64,000 bases of DNA from positions 588,001-652,000 of the forward strand of contig WPIO01000122.1 of assembly GCA_009760855.2 (NCBI GenBank). The letters run 5' to 3'. Made by a program: the position numbers and the translations under genes. Shown piece after piece: positions 11,576-22,506 of this stretch; positions within the stretch are counted from its first letter, which is position 1; each line of letters starts with the position of its first letter. This DNA is from Cristatella mucedo. Lineage: Eukaryota > Bryozoa > Phylactolaemata > Cristatellidae. The notes beneath the pieces are model-generated. The model worked only from the letters and a program-made list of their open reading frames with translations, had not been told where the DNA came from and made no database searches.

Positions 11576-12300
11576 TATAGGCATTATTATGTTATGCCAA
11601 TGAAGCACAGCTGTAGCTGCTTGAGATACATCCTGTAGGAGGCGTAACTTATTACCTTCGGGCATTCACGGCGGTTCTCCCTTAACCTTAGGCATTAACT
11701 CCTCTACACCATTAAGCACATTTAACTGTGTAGGCACTCATTGCCGAATGTATTGCCACGAATAGCACCTGGATGACTGGAATTTGTACTAACTAATTTA
11801 TTATTGTATAAACCAACATCTTGTTAACGGGCAAACGAATGAGTGCATTGTCTTCAAGGTTCCATCAGCTGCTTTGGCTCTTCCAGAATGCACTGTGGCG
11901 GTTACAAGGTTCTTTAGTTAGCTTGTATCATATTTTTACCTAACTCACGGTAAATAATTCCTCACCAGGCTTCGCCTCAAACCACATTTCCTAGTTGCTC
12001 AAGCCGACGAGCGAAGCTTGAAGCCAACTTAATATCATTTGAAGACCTTGACTGGAGTGAAAACTTCCCCAAAGCACGGAACTGACTTCCGATTGACATC
12101 ACGATCCCCTGAATTACGACATTCACAGAGAAGCTAAACGCACACCGTGCCTTCCCACACGCAACACGTGAATACTCAGCAGTACACCAAAATGAAACTG
12201 GGACTTGTGGTATGGGATCAGTTACATACACTGCCGGTACCACAGCTAGAAAAACTATCACTGAATGTATATAAACATAAAAAATTAGTAGATCACTTAC
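11576..12300. other. Intron sequence, nothing recognised
   Basis: No repeat family, exon or RNA was recognised. A minus frame at 12261-11977 has no domain and fits no splice phase. Confidence 0.4.
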
Positions 12301-12456
12301 TTATCCAGCAATCAGGAGGCCAGAAGCCTTTGTCGGGGCAAACAGGGAAACGGCAGCCATCAAAGTCACCACGGGTCGTATTTGGAGTGTTGACACACAC
12401 ACTGGAGTCATATTTTCGAAGCAAGCAGCCGGGTCCATAGTAACCATCTCGGCAGC
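12301..12456 (-). CDS. Receptor exon: EGF-like module after the F5/8 domain
   Basis: A 156-bp exon, phase 1 at both ends. The acceptor TTCTTGTAG and the donor GTAAGT at 12300 are both strong. It encodes 52 residues beginning C-R-D-G-Y-Y-G-P-G-C, the typical start of an EGF-type knot that follows an F5/8 domain in invertebrate receptors, then further Cys (V-C-V, G-C, V-C-P, D-C). The phase-1 boundaries on both sides make it a shuffle-ready module. It joins in frame to 14537-14289 upstream and 9445-9056 downstream. Confidence 0.8.
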   Translation of the reverse strand, partial: AAEMVTMDPAACFENMTPVCVSTLQIRPVVTLMAAVSLFAPTKASGLLIAG

Positions 12457-13244
12457 CTACAAGAAATCAGGTATACAAAATGCACTTACAAAACTGTGGT
12501 TCCATAGCCAGCAAGCAGTTCTGCAGTCACCTAACTAAGATCTATTCACAAAGAGCTGGCTGGTCATTATCTACGGCATGAAAAACATCCACCCACAAAA
12601 ATAGAGCTGAGGAATAGATTGAGATTTCTCTGAGGCTCAAAAAGGCCAGATGTATTAGGAGAAAGCATATGTGTGGCATGAGTAAATAGGGCCTCTTCTC
12701 TCCGACGTTGTACGTTGGTAAGGTTTTTTCTACCCCTAGACCTAAATCTTGCTTGAAGTTTCACCACTTAATTCACCGATATCTGCCCCTTAACAAAAAA
12801 GCTCAATGACATAAAAGGCTGAATCCCAATAAATCCTGCCAACTGAGAGTGCTCATCGGATCATGAGATAAGTTCACCCGATTCCAGCCAACCCTTCCAA
12901 GGCCGGCATGGCAAGCCATCTCTAGTAAGGTAGTAAAAAGCAAGCTGTTCATTCACAGCGTTAACCCTAGTCATACCGGTCACGGACAACTAATAATGAA
13001 GTAACGACTCAACTCACTTTCTAATGGTGCTTATCGAACGATGCTCATTTCAGCAGGTCTATATGAACTCTTGGATGATAGTGGAGAGTAGTGTAATGTT
13101 ATACACCTCTATCTGTATCAGTACAAAGCCAGACCAACAAGCAGATGCTTTGCTAGAGAGTTCCATGATGCACTCTCACAGCCGAAGCTGCATTCAGTAT
13201 GAATATGGTTGCCAACCGACTTCCAATAAAGCAACAAAGAGAAA
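12457..13244. other. Intron sequence, nothing recognised
   Basis: Unremarkable intron. Short chance frames occur on both strands (13024-13257 +, 12767-12567 -), with no motif or consistent splice context. Confidence 0.4.
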
Positions 13245-13590
13245 GTTATCAGAATAGCAGAGTCAGAAGGGAAATTGATGAAGTGAGTAGCAGTTCAGGG
13301 AGCTGGAAGGATGTACCCCAGTAGGCAGCAGGAGCATAGAGCATGTTTCGTAAGAACTGTGGAAGTGAGTTCCACAGTCTAGGAATATAAGAGCATAGGC
13401 TGCTGTCGTCAACGGTCTTCAAGCAAAGGAATGGAAAATAGCTAATCTGTTGCCAATAGACGATCTGAAGGTACAAGAGCTTAAAAGTTGGTGCAGCAGT
13501 TTAGCTACGAAGGTACGAAGGAGCAAAGCCACGGCATGCTTTGTTGGTCAGCTGGAAGAGCAGAACCGAAGCACTCTGACCTAGAGTGAG
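13245..13590 (-). mobile_element. LINE-B-related C-terminal fragment
   Basis: The minus frame at 13476-13249 reads P-R-L-W-N-S-L-P-Q-F-L-R-N, the LINE-B C-terminal signature, and ends in the LINE-B terminal block. Upstream (to about 13570) a degraded version of the tract that precedes R-H-G-L-A-P can be followed with frameshifts. It is more diverged than the 10-kb and 35-kb copies. Confidence 0.65.
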
Positions 13591-14288
13591 ATGGGATGCA
13601 CACAGCCCACCCTGCCTACTCTGTGTGATGGCTCAAAAATTTTGACGAAGTCGCTACCTCTTAGCTGATTGAATCTGTTTAGCTGGCAGGCACAGCTCTA
13701 GCTAGGGATATTGTGAGAACCCAAGGTCATAAACTGAAACACTGCTACTATTCTGATTGATTGCCCAGGTTGGTGCATAGGTGCAAACTTACTGTGCAAG
13801 GTAAGCTTAGGGTGCAAATTAGAGCTTGCAGTAGACCACCACATCTAAGACTACAAAAGACAGCCTACCCCAGTGTGTCGGCCCTACATGGGAATAATAT
13901 ATCTGAATTATGGTGAGGGGCTGAAGGCAAATGCCCGATGGGTGACCCACAGTGCTAATAGCATTAAAGCTAAAGAAACTGCTGCGGTCAGGCACACGTC
14001 TGATGATATACTACTGGCAGCTCTGGCACCGAAACATTATCCAGAGGATAAAGGCATGCCATTGGGTTTCAAATCAAGAAGAAAGGGCAAACAGGCACTA
14101 CATCCACCTGTCGCCATAATCTTAGCAGGCGGATAGCAGCACTGCATACCACAAACCAGCACCACAGCATTACCACACTACGGAGGTGATCTGAGAAAGA
14201 AATATTAGGTGAGAAGCTATAAACAAATGCGAGTAGGAAAAGAAAAAACACAGCTGACACAAAAATGCACAAGGCATGGCCGACTTAC
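13591..14288. other. Intron sequence, nothing recognised
   Basis: A plus frame of 87 codons (13873-14136) is open but has no recognised motif. I see no repeat here. Confidence 0.4.
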
Positions 14289-14537
14289 CCATTACAATGT
14301 ATCCATAGACATAGACTTCACAGAGCGTCAGTATGTTCTCATTCGAAGCCAGGTTAGGATCAGTATTAAGGTAAACAGCAACTCTTCGGCCAATAGCCAA
14401 GCTTTGGCAGGTGTAGGTTCTGTTGACAATCTCAGCCAGACTATTCGCTTCGTATGCACACAGAGTCCAATGTATTGGGTTTGGAGGATCGGACGAGCCA
14501 TTCGTATACAAGATGGAAAAGTTACCCAGGCGCCCGC
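14289..14537 (-). CDS. Receptor exon: F5/8 type C domain, second half
   Basis: A 249-bp exon, phase 1 at both ends, with acceptor TCGTTATCAG and donor GTAAGT at 14288. It encodes the C-terminal half of a fucolectin-like F5/8 domain. G-R-L-G-N-F-S-I-L starts a strand, a Cys follows W-T-L, a second Cys follows N-R-T-Y-T, then G-R-R-V-A-V-Y-L and the hallmark ending L-T-L-C-E-V-Y-V-Y-G. This domain binds fucose or other glycans, or anionic lipids, in related proteins; the ligand here is unknown. It joins in frame to 20010-19762. Antisense frames in this interval are shadows. Confidence 0.9.
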
Positions 14538-14639
14538 CTGATAACGAAATGCATGAGCATCGTACATATGCGATCATGTACACATGGTAAACCGCACTAA
14601 GCATTTCTTAACGAACTGGCTGCATACAACGTTCACTAA

Positions 14640-14870
14640 TAGGATGCCGTTGTGGAGCTCCACTGTCGTTCAAGGCCTAGGACCTTCAGAGCAAAAGCTT
14701 CAGAACCTGAGAGAACAAGGAGGATGAGGCTGGTGCAGAAGTTCAGCCATGTATGGCAGAGCCAAGCCTTGGCAAGCATTGTAGGTCAGTGTAAGAACTT
14801 TGCTCTGTATCCCCGTTCAACTGGCAGCTTTGATAGCTTTTTCAGCAAGGGAGACACACGGTAAGACTGT
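14640..14870 (-). mobile_element. LINE-B-related fragment, strongly diverged
   Basis: Its antisense resembles the antisense of the 48.6-49.1-kb LINE-B copy residue by residue (for example S-F-F-S-K-G-D-T against S-C-F-C-K-G-D-T), and the sense frame gives degraded C-terminal blocks. It is an old copy with no intact reading. Confidence 0.55.
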
Positions 14871-17360
14871 TTAAGGGCTTAATATTGGCATCGTGCCTTC
14901 GGCAGTGGAAACCGTTGGAAGTTATAGAATAACGCAAAGTTAATTTACTTTGAGGCTTGAAAAGGCATATGACAGCAGTCACTCATTTAAAGTAAGCTTA
15001 TGGATGAGTAATAGAGATACTGAGCTTGCCAATCCTTTATCACTAAGCCATGAAAATTTGTGCACCAGCCCATAACAATAGAATCATCGCAAAGACCTGT
15101 ACAATATTATCAAAAGAAAGTGTCCAACGACTGTTAGTGATGACTTTTATAATTTAACCAAGCCAAGAGCAATATGCAAAGAAGGAATGTGGTAAGTATT
15201 TGGCAGGGAAAAAACCAACTTGCCATATTCATGGGAGCAATTGAGTGATATGAAAAAATATAAATACCAAAAAACTTTACACTTGAGTGATTAGTGAGAA
15301 AAAATGTATCGCGAGTCTGCAATATCGGCCAGCCCAAAAACTCATGGTATGCAAAACTTGGTCTTCAACTTGCTAAACTTTCAAGATGCTACATTTTCAG
15401 GCAGAAAAAATGTAGTTTTTTGGCTCGCGAGTCTGCAGAAATATTCCCACAGTAACCACACGTCGTGGATCGGCCAGCAAAACGTCTACGCGAACTACTA
15501 GTATTATTTATTTTCTTCAGTAAGGCTACGTAAGCAATCAGGTAACGAATGTGTAGGTACAATGTTCATTTCACCTCTAGCTTGGTATGCTTGCTGACAT
15601 GTAACTGTCACCACCTATGTTCATTACACATCTAATTCTGATATGCTTGTTGACATGTAAATGTCACCAGCTACCATTTAATTGTCTATTTCACATCATT
15701 TGTAAAGTGCATTGAGCTATACTGAGCTCACTAAGGGTGCTTTCCGAATCCATAATTATTAAAATTATAGCTTCTGACAATTAGTAGTACAACTACAGCT
15801 TGTGACAATAATTCTCATAATTAATTGTGCAAATATGTTACCAGCTGATCACCTTCACTTCCAATATCGGCTGCACTAATCTGTGGTTTTTCCAAATTAC
15901 AAACAATGGTATATACACAAATTAGAGTAGCCGTCCCCGTTCAAATTTGCTCAAATGCCGGGTACCACAGATTTCCCTGAACGTCCAAACCGTGATCCTA
16001 TGCAATTTTTAGAATACGGTTGTAAAGCTCTGGTTCTGAATCATCAATACTGTATCTTATATTTCAGGTTTTGCTCTCACAATTTTGCGCCAATCTATAC
16101 GCGTTTTTGTGCAAATGGTACCTATAAGAGATCAAGACTGTCTGGAAACAAAATAATACGCGTGATACACGTCTGCTCTGAAAATAAGATTTTTCAAGTT
16201 CAGGTTTCGACATATTTTGGTCACACCTGAGCAGTTTAGTGACTCATAATGCTTTGCACTGTCACCTGTACTAAACAAAATGACCCCAAACAGAGGCAAG
16301 GAATGTGGTCCATTGCTTGCAATGGATGTCAGGAACTGCATGAACCTTCAGAGAGTGAAAACGGTGAGCCTAGCTTACATTTAAGAGGCATTTTCTGAAT
16401 AATTCAACTAAAATGAATACTTCCTAAGCTTAATTTCAGCACGAAATAAGGATTGAATTTTTAGGTAACAGGCAACCAGCTTGAAGGGACTGTGGGAGCC
16501 ACTAGCTCATGGTAAAAATTCGAGACACATTATTGGGGATCTAAGAATACTTTATTAAATTTTTAATTTAATATTTAATTTTAAGTAGCCTGCTAGGTCA
16601 ACTTATAAGGACTACTTCTATGCCAACACTTGTGCTTACAATGTTTATAAATCGAAAGGTATGATGTATAGTGATAAGTCATATAGATCAAAAAACTGTG
16701 TCTTCACATAGTGGCTTTGAAACTTTCAGGTGGGTCCGAGCTTGAAAGTGACGAGCCCCAGGCTCTTCAATACGTAAGGAAGTCCCTTAACTTAAATGAT
16801 TACAGAAAAATTGTGTGCACTATTCTTCGTAAATCCTAAGCACTAATGTATATATTAAACTATTCAGCAAACAGCTGCTTTAAAGATTATTTAGAAACTG
16901 ACAGGTAGACATAGATGACCACCAAGATTTGCATGACTAATTTGTTTGAGCGTAGAAAAATGAGAGTGCCTCACTGTTCTGTGTACCCACTTTCAGTTGT
17001 AATGCAATTCACATTAAAGTAAGATATTAGCGATACTGAGTTGCTTGCTAAATACTGCAGGCAGAAAATATGTATTCCCTCTTTCTCCTGTGCATGAAAT
17101 TACAAAGTGCTGTGTCAACTTGTTAACTAAACCCTACACGATCAGAAATTTGTAAGACCCACTACTGAATCGGGTGTGAAGAACTTACTAGCAAACTTAA
17201 ATGGCATCTCGTGCTTCTACGTTGACAAAAAAAACTTCAAGGTGCAGAGTGGTAAACAGTGAAATATTCACGACCTCGGATGTCAATAAATTATCGTTCT
17301 TATCCTAAACTTGCATAGTACTCACTGCAAGGTGAAAGTGTGATAGCTGCTACTAAGACA
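14871..17360. other. Long intron segment; one short tandem repeat, otherwise nothing recognised
   Basis: No exon with fitting phases was found. The phrase gcgagtctgca occurs at 15309 and 15427 within low-complexity text. A short tandem duplication followed by a LINE-like 3' hairpin lies at 15563-15770 and is listed separately. A 91-codon plus frame (15955-16230) lacks any recognisable motif. Confidence 0.4.
15563..15770 (+). repeat. Tandem pair of about 55 bp plus a LINE-tail-like hairpin
   Basis: Two adjacent units start with tgttcatt (15563 and 15618) and share tatgcttg, tgacatgtaa and tgtcacca. They are followed by gtaaagtgcattgagct and actaagggtgctttcc, a stem pairing AAAGTGC-type with GGGTGCTTT-type sequence, ending in AT-rich sequence. 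The layout (UTR block, hairpin, AT tail) copies the LINE-A 3' end without being the same sequence. It may be the end of a third, related LINE family. Confidence 0.4.
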
Positions 17361-17361
17361 A

Positions 17362-17366
<5 letters not shown>

Positions 17367-17409
<43 letters not shown>
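17367..17409. repeat. (GT)n microsatellite
   Basis: A perfect TG/GT dinucleotide array of about 43 bp inside a receptor intron. Confidence 0.98.
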
Positions 17410-17411
<2 letters not shown>

Positions 17412-17645
17412 GTTTCTGAATTACCTTGCATTAACCTAACTTGTACAACGACGAATCCCAACCGCCAGGACAAGCTAACATCCTTTCAGCTTCTATTTTC
17501 ACCCTTCTGGATAACTGTAGTTCTTAGCAATCCTCTTAGCAGCTATTAGCTTGGAATTGGCACAGCCTTTACGACTATGTCAAACTGACTACGCTCAAAT
17601 GGGTTGCCATGACAATGGCTTTAAACCATCTGAAATGCGATGTAA

Positions 17646-17822
17646 AAAAACCCTAGCTGATTAAACAGCCTCTTTTTGTATAGCAACAGAAGAGCCTTCA
17701 CGGCTATCACCACCACTTGCAGTGGCGATAAAGGATCGCCCACCGCAGGAATCGAACCCACGACCTCGGGACTGAGGTCGTGAAAAAGCAACCGCCTTAC
17801 CTAGTGTGCCATCACGGCATGT
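17646..17822 (-). mobile_element. SINE1 copy (tRNA-derived)
   Basis: On the minus strand the element starts gccgtgatggcacact, has box A-like taggtaaggcg, a long self-complementary arm (cacgacctc / gaggtcgtg) and a box B match (ggttcgattcc), followed by a non-tRNA body (ggcgatcctttatcgcc ... cttctgttgctatacaaa) that ends at aatcagctaggg and a T run. It matches the 44.4-kb copy closely. The long arm resembles the variable arm of class II (Ser/Leu) tRNAs. It is not a functional tRNA because no acceptor stem closes. Confidence 0.82.
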
Positions 17823-19594
17823 AGAACTTAAAGTTGGGAAACTGGTAGATCACGTGCCTGCTATAGCAATCGGCTCACGAGGCATAGAGAATTAGTCATA
17901 CCTACGAACCCATGCGTTCGGTCACTAAGTTGGGCGACAGCTTTAAGGACTGCCTCAAAGAGAGATGTGCATGAGAAAAATAGGTTGATAAATTAGCTTT
18001 GCAGATTGCAATAATCTTCAGAGAAAGCTCGGCTTAGTGGTGGATGCAAACTCTTGAGTCGGGTCATGAATATGCTCACTGGCAGCTTTCTGGGGTTTGT
18101 AGAAAGACTACAATGACTTCTAATTAACGAATTCAAGCACATGACCACGGTCGTAAAGTGTGGCAGAATAACAGTTTTGCAAAGTTCGGTAGGGGTAACT
18201 GTGACGACAGATCCCATAAGCAAGTGAGAGATAACATTAATGCCATAACAATGCATAGCTAGTCAATGAAGGACTTTTCATGTGGAGAAGGATAATGCTG
18301 CAAGGAAAATAAGTGCTTTCAACATTCTCAACAAAGTATGAGCTGGGTATGTTGGGAACTCAGTCAGTATCCAGTGCTGTGCTAAGAGAATATACCGGAT
18401 GGAGACAAATTCTCCACATGAATTGAAAATAGCTTCACGATCATGGTCATGACAGCTGGCTGCATCAAGCCAAACTTGATTAAGATGTATTGCAGGGAAA
18501 TGAGCAGTAGTAAGATACGAACTGGGGGTACAGGCTGGCATGAAAGAACCCATAAAGTCAACACACTGCTTGATAGAGAGCTAGTGTAGATCAATGGTAA
18601 TTAGTGTAGTCTGGCAGTCGTGTTTTGTAAGACCATTGAGCCAAAGAGCAGAGCTTCGCAAGAAAGCTTGCTAATGCACGGATAGCAAATCACAACCCAT
18701 ATTCAAGTTGAGGTAGCAGGAGCCAACCTGCTTGTAGGGGCTTGCAATGTACCCTCACTTTCATAGACAGTAAGTCTGACACTTGCAGATTTGCAATTCT
18801 GAAAAAAAAATCATGCAGGTCACTACCTCTAAATAATCAAAAAAAATTCAAACACTCTTGGAAATAGGCAGCCAGCAGATGCTGCAGAAAAGTTAATTCA
18901 ATGGCTCACAGTAACGTATTTTTACAGATTTATAAGTCATACTAGCATAAGTAAAAGGAGTATAAGTACAAGAATTGACAATGTTGTTGCATTAAGACTA
19001 TTAAGATGCTAGCAGTGATACCGATGACAAGTTTCTTCCTGACTCTGATGAATAAAACAAACTTAAAATAATACAGAATAAGTTGTATATTCAGTAATAT
19101 TATTTTTTAATAAAAACTTATTTCAAAAAGTTTGCACAACTTCAGAGTGTAACTTTTAATTGGTTGCGACTTATACTCTTAAAAATATGTTAAATCAAAG
19201 CAATCCCCTTATAGAAAAGTGCCTCTGCATGTCTACAAGAAGCAGCCTGGCACTTGCTGCGTAGAACCCACACGTGAACAGCTCACCGGACCATCTTACC
19301 AAAAGATAAACGGGTGCCAAACTATTATTTCTTGACTGTCAGCAGCAGTAGACAGGCCGGGTCAATGGGTAATAGCAGATTTCATCAACCCATATAGAAC
19401 GCCTCTTAGTTGTGAATTATACTAAATACATAAAAAAAATTCCGAATCTGACACTGAAAAGATCACTATTACTACTTTCACTTAAACATGTGAAGCAAAA
19501 ACATAGTGTCCTCAGTAAACTCAATGCTGCCTAAGCTGAAAAATGAGCCAAATATATATTTAGTGGCAACAATAATTCTTAGATTTAATCGCTG
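17823..19594. other. Intron segment; unidentified possible element at about 18.0-18.8 kb
   Basis: Two minus frames (18256-17993 and 18553-18278) and a region to about 18.8 kb have a composition unlike the surrounding AT-rich intron. I cannot match them to LINE-A, LINE-B or any domain. No splice-compatible exon was found. Confidence 0.35.
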
Positions 19595-19690
19595 CTTTTA
19601 GCAAATGTAAAGCACCTAGAAATAGATTAAGTTCTCTGAGGGCGCTTTATCTAGTGCAATATTATTATTACATTATTATTATTACATATC
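19595..19690 (+). mobile_element. LINE-A extreme 3' end
   Basis: The sequence agcaaatgtaaagcacctag, then gagggcgctttatctagtgc and attattattacattatt, is the LINE-A terminal hairpin with its TTA tail. Only about 90 bp are present, so this is a severely 5'-truncated insertion. Confidence 0.85.
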
Positions 19691-19761
19691 CTTACTGGCG
19701 TATTAGCATCTGTATTTACAAGCTGCAAACAATAATGGTCATGCATAAATAAATATCTCAC

Positions 19762-20010
19762 CACTTGGGCCTTGCCGATTGACGATGGTAATATTCATTA
19801 GAACAAACACTTCTGATTGTGAAAGCTCGACGGACCACCATGCATTTTGTCCATGATAGTTATTTGTACCTTTCGGAATGGTGTGGGAGCATGATATAGC
19901 ACTCTCAGTGTTGTTGGCAGGAAAGAGCCCATCCACGGCTAAACCAGCAGCACATATACCATCAGCCAAGCTGGATGACTGGGTGGCATTCTTGCCCAGA
20001 GCCAAATTAC
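19762..20010 (-). CDS. Receptor exon: F5/8 type C domain, first half
   Basis: A 249-bp exon, phase 1 at both ends, with donor GTGAGA at 19761 and acceptor TTATTGCAAG. It encodes the N-terminal half of a fucolectin-like F5/8 domain: G-N-L-A-L-G-K-N-A-T-Q-S-S, then A-V-D-G, a Cys in the S-C-S-H segment, A-W-W-S-V-E-L, and N-I-T-I-V-N-R. This is the standard order for the family. The acceptor lies only a few bases from the 3' tail of a LINE-A copy (20011-20612). Upstream of 20010 the frame stays open through that tail to an ATG at 20071, giving a Leu-rich leader that I regard as unlikely to be the real start, because the EGF exon at 21.7 kb joins in phase. Confidence 0.92.
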
Positions 20011-20612
20011 CTTGCAATAACAATAATGATAGTAATAACAATAATGCACTTGATAAAGCACCCTCATACAACTCAATCTCTTCCTAGGCGCTTTACATTT
20101 GCTGCAAAGGGAAACACGATTGAATCGTGAGCAATATCAAGCTTAAAAACAACATCAACAGCATGGTTAGGGGCAACATGCACAGGGTCGGCATGCAAAT
20201 GTGGTTAGTGGCAGCATGCACAGTGTCAGCACGCATAAGCACATGAAGGAGGAATCACAGTGACTCACTATTTGCTGTCCTAAATAGGTGTGTTTCTAAG
20301 TTCTTTTTTAATGTGGTCAAGTCAGGGGATGTTCTGACGCAAGTCGGCAGGAAGTTCCAGGCTTTGGGAGCATACAAACTAAATGCACGGACTCCAGAGG
20401 ATTTGAGGTTTGTACAAGGTATTGGTAGACTGTTGGATTCTAAAAAGCAGGTGGTACGATGCTTGGCCTGGTGGGGGAGTATATCTGAGAGATAGGCTGG
20501 AGCCAAAGAATAAAGTGACCTAATAATGAGCTACAAAACCTTGAAGTCGATCCATAGCTTGACTTGTAGCCAGTGCATGTCGGTGAGAAGTGCCATGACC
20601 TGGCTCGCCAAA
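20011..20612 (-). mobile_element. LINE-A 3' portion abutting an exon acceptor
   Basis: The coding end (20506-20255: L-P-H-Q-A-K-H-R-T, then A-P-K-A-W-N-F-L-P) is open to its stop. It is followed by the 3' UTR, the hairpin (taggcgctttacattt in plus reading) and a tail of TTA/TTG units that stops at 20011. The host exon begins at 20010. The insertion is in the sense orientation of the receptor gene. Further 5' LINE sequence can be followed to about 20612 with frame breaks. Confidence 0.88.
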
Positions 20613-20860
20613 GGGGAGCTGCACCTTCACCCCAAGGCCAAACCTGAACTTACGCTTCTGAAAAAATGTGTTGTTAAGCACCTGGATGGAGATGTGGTTT
20701 CTGTATATTAATAAAAATAATGCACTTGATAATAATGGTAGTCAAAAAACACCACACAATGTGCAGCAAGGAAGTATGAAAGTTTATTTTATTTTGCTAT
20801 TGACAATATAATTAAGCAAACTAATGAATGGATGACTGTGTCCACCAGTTTTTTTCTGGA

Positions 20861-21014
<154 letters not shown>

Positions 21015-21619
21015 TTGTATTTGAGCATGCTGGCCTAAACCTAATACCTCCTTGATATTGCTTGCTAGATACCATGCATGTACATAATCAATCGTTACAG
21101 ATTCATTAGCAGAGTGGCGTAGCAATTACATACAGAATAGTTTCTCCTACAAAGTAAATACATATACTATTGTTTTGCTGGTTTATTATCAATATTATAA
21201 GCAGATAGATGTATGAAATCGTTGGTAACCACACTGACATTTCGGCAGTCAAGCTTTCAGGAAATACTTGAATCCAAGTGCTGATAAATGCTAACACTGC
21301 TGTCACTGCATCTGTTAAAAATGAAGTCTGGCATACTTGGCACCAACAAAAGGCATCGCGATAACACTGACAATAGTAAGACCATTTTAGAGCACAATTA
21401 AAACGGCATGGCGATTTTAGATCAACAAAGGACAGCTCAATGAACTTATTTTGGGACTTAATAAACGCTAGATAGGAAGCCTGCTCGTTGGACAACAGTA
21501 CCTTGCACGGTGCTAGCACATGGTAAGAGTTCAACATAACAAATAATTAGCAAAGCTAGACACAGCCATTAGGGCATGGCTCACGCTGAAATCAATCTGG
21601 TCATAAAACTACCGCCAAC

Positions 21620-21727
21620 CATACCAGCCCATATCACAGCCACTGGGACAGAAGCCGTTGCTCTGGTCACATGACGAGCCGTTCAGACAGTGGCACGTGA
21701 GTCCAGACGTATTATCAGTTAAATAGG
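21620..21727 (-). CDS. Receptor exon: EGF-like module before the F5/8 domain
   Basis: A 108-bp exon, phase 1 at both ends, with a good acceptor (TATATGTTTCAG). The donor is weak (GTTGGC at 21619), but it is the only one whose phase opens the next exon. The product reads T-C-H-C-L-N-G-S-S-C, then G-F-C-P-S-G-C-D-M-G-W-Y-G, which is the compact EGF-type knot that usually precedes a fucolectin-like domain in invertebrate receptors. It joins to G-N-L-A-L-G-K exactly as in such proteins. Earlier exons (signal peptide, other EGF repeats) must lie further right but were not identified. Confidence 0.8.
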
Positions 21728-22071
21728 CTGAAACATATATACAATACAATCAGGTCGAGCTTCCATGATATTACGAGAAATATCTGCCCCTTTATGACAA
21801 TCTAATCTAGTGACAAGCAGTGACTGCTCCCAAAATTAAAGGCCTCTACACAATTACAGGACTGCAGCCGAGTTCAGCCACAAAAAAGCTTGGCACCAGC
21901 CAACCAGTACACTCGACGACTAACTGCAGTGTGAAGATCATAGCAAAATGCGCAATGATACTTGCAAAAACTTTAAGTATCGTACAACGGCACTAAAATC
22001 GGCCAACCCAGTGACGAATGTCAGATATATGTTCCTGAAGGCTACAGTTCTCTCAACACTCTAGTCACTAA

Positions 22072-22200
22072 AATAATAATAATAATAATGCACTTGATAA
22101 AGCGCCCTCAGAGAACTTAATCACTCTCTAGGCGCTTTGCATTTGCTGCAAAAAGAAATGCAATTGAATAGTGAGTAAAATCCTGCTTGATAAACAAATC
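22072..22200 (-). mobile_element. LINE-A 3' end fragment
   Basis: A tail (aataataataataatg), cacttgataaagcgccctcagag, the hairpin partner ctaggcgctttgcatttgctgc, and UTR to about 22200. It is 5'-truncated and sense to the host gene. Confidence 0.85.
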
Positions 22201-22372
22201 TGTCAACTGGTTTAAACAATTTAGAAAAATATGAATGCACAAACAGGCTCTCTCTTACTAATCTGCTAACGGTTAGCATACTTTCCAAATGCAAAGCCAT
22301 AGCTATTGCTTGTTGCTTTTGGAACGTTATTAAGAATGCTAGCGACCTGTGCTAGCAGCTACTAACTGGAAT

Positions 22373-22445
22373 CATCATGTAACTACTTCACTCACTGTAA
22401 CCACTAGAGTCACTTATAATTTTTCAATGACATTCAGCATTGAGT

Positions 22446-22506
<61 letters not shown>

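Noticed and set aside
14209-14541. 110-codon plus frame
   Set aside because: It is antisense to the F5/8 second-half exon, whose splice sites, phase and domain signature are much stronger.
17690-17822. Possible tRNA gene from box A and box B matches
   Set aside because: No acceptor stem closes, a body follows, and the same unit recurs at 44.4 and 62.7 kb. It is a SINE head.
19739-20071. Treating the 110-codon minus frame as a complete small secreted protein
   Set aside because: The C-terminal end runs past a good donor at 19761 into intron, and the domain is finished by exon 14537-14289. A leader from the LINE tail is kept only as a speculative alternative.
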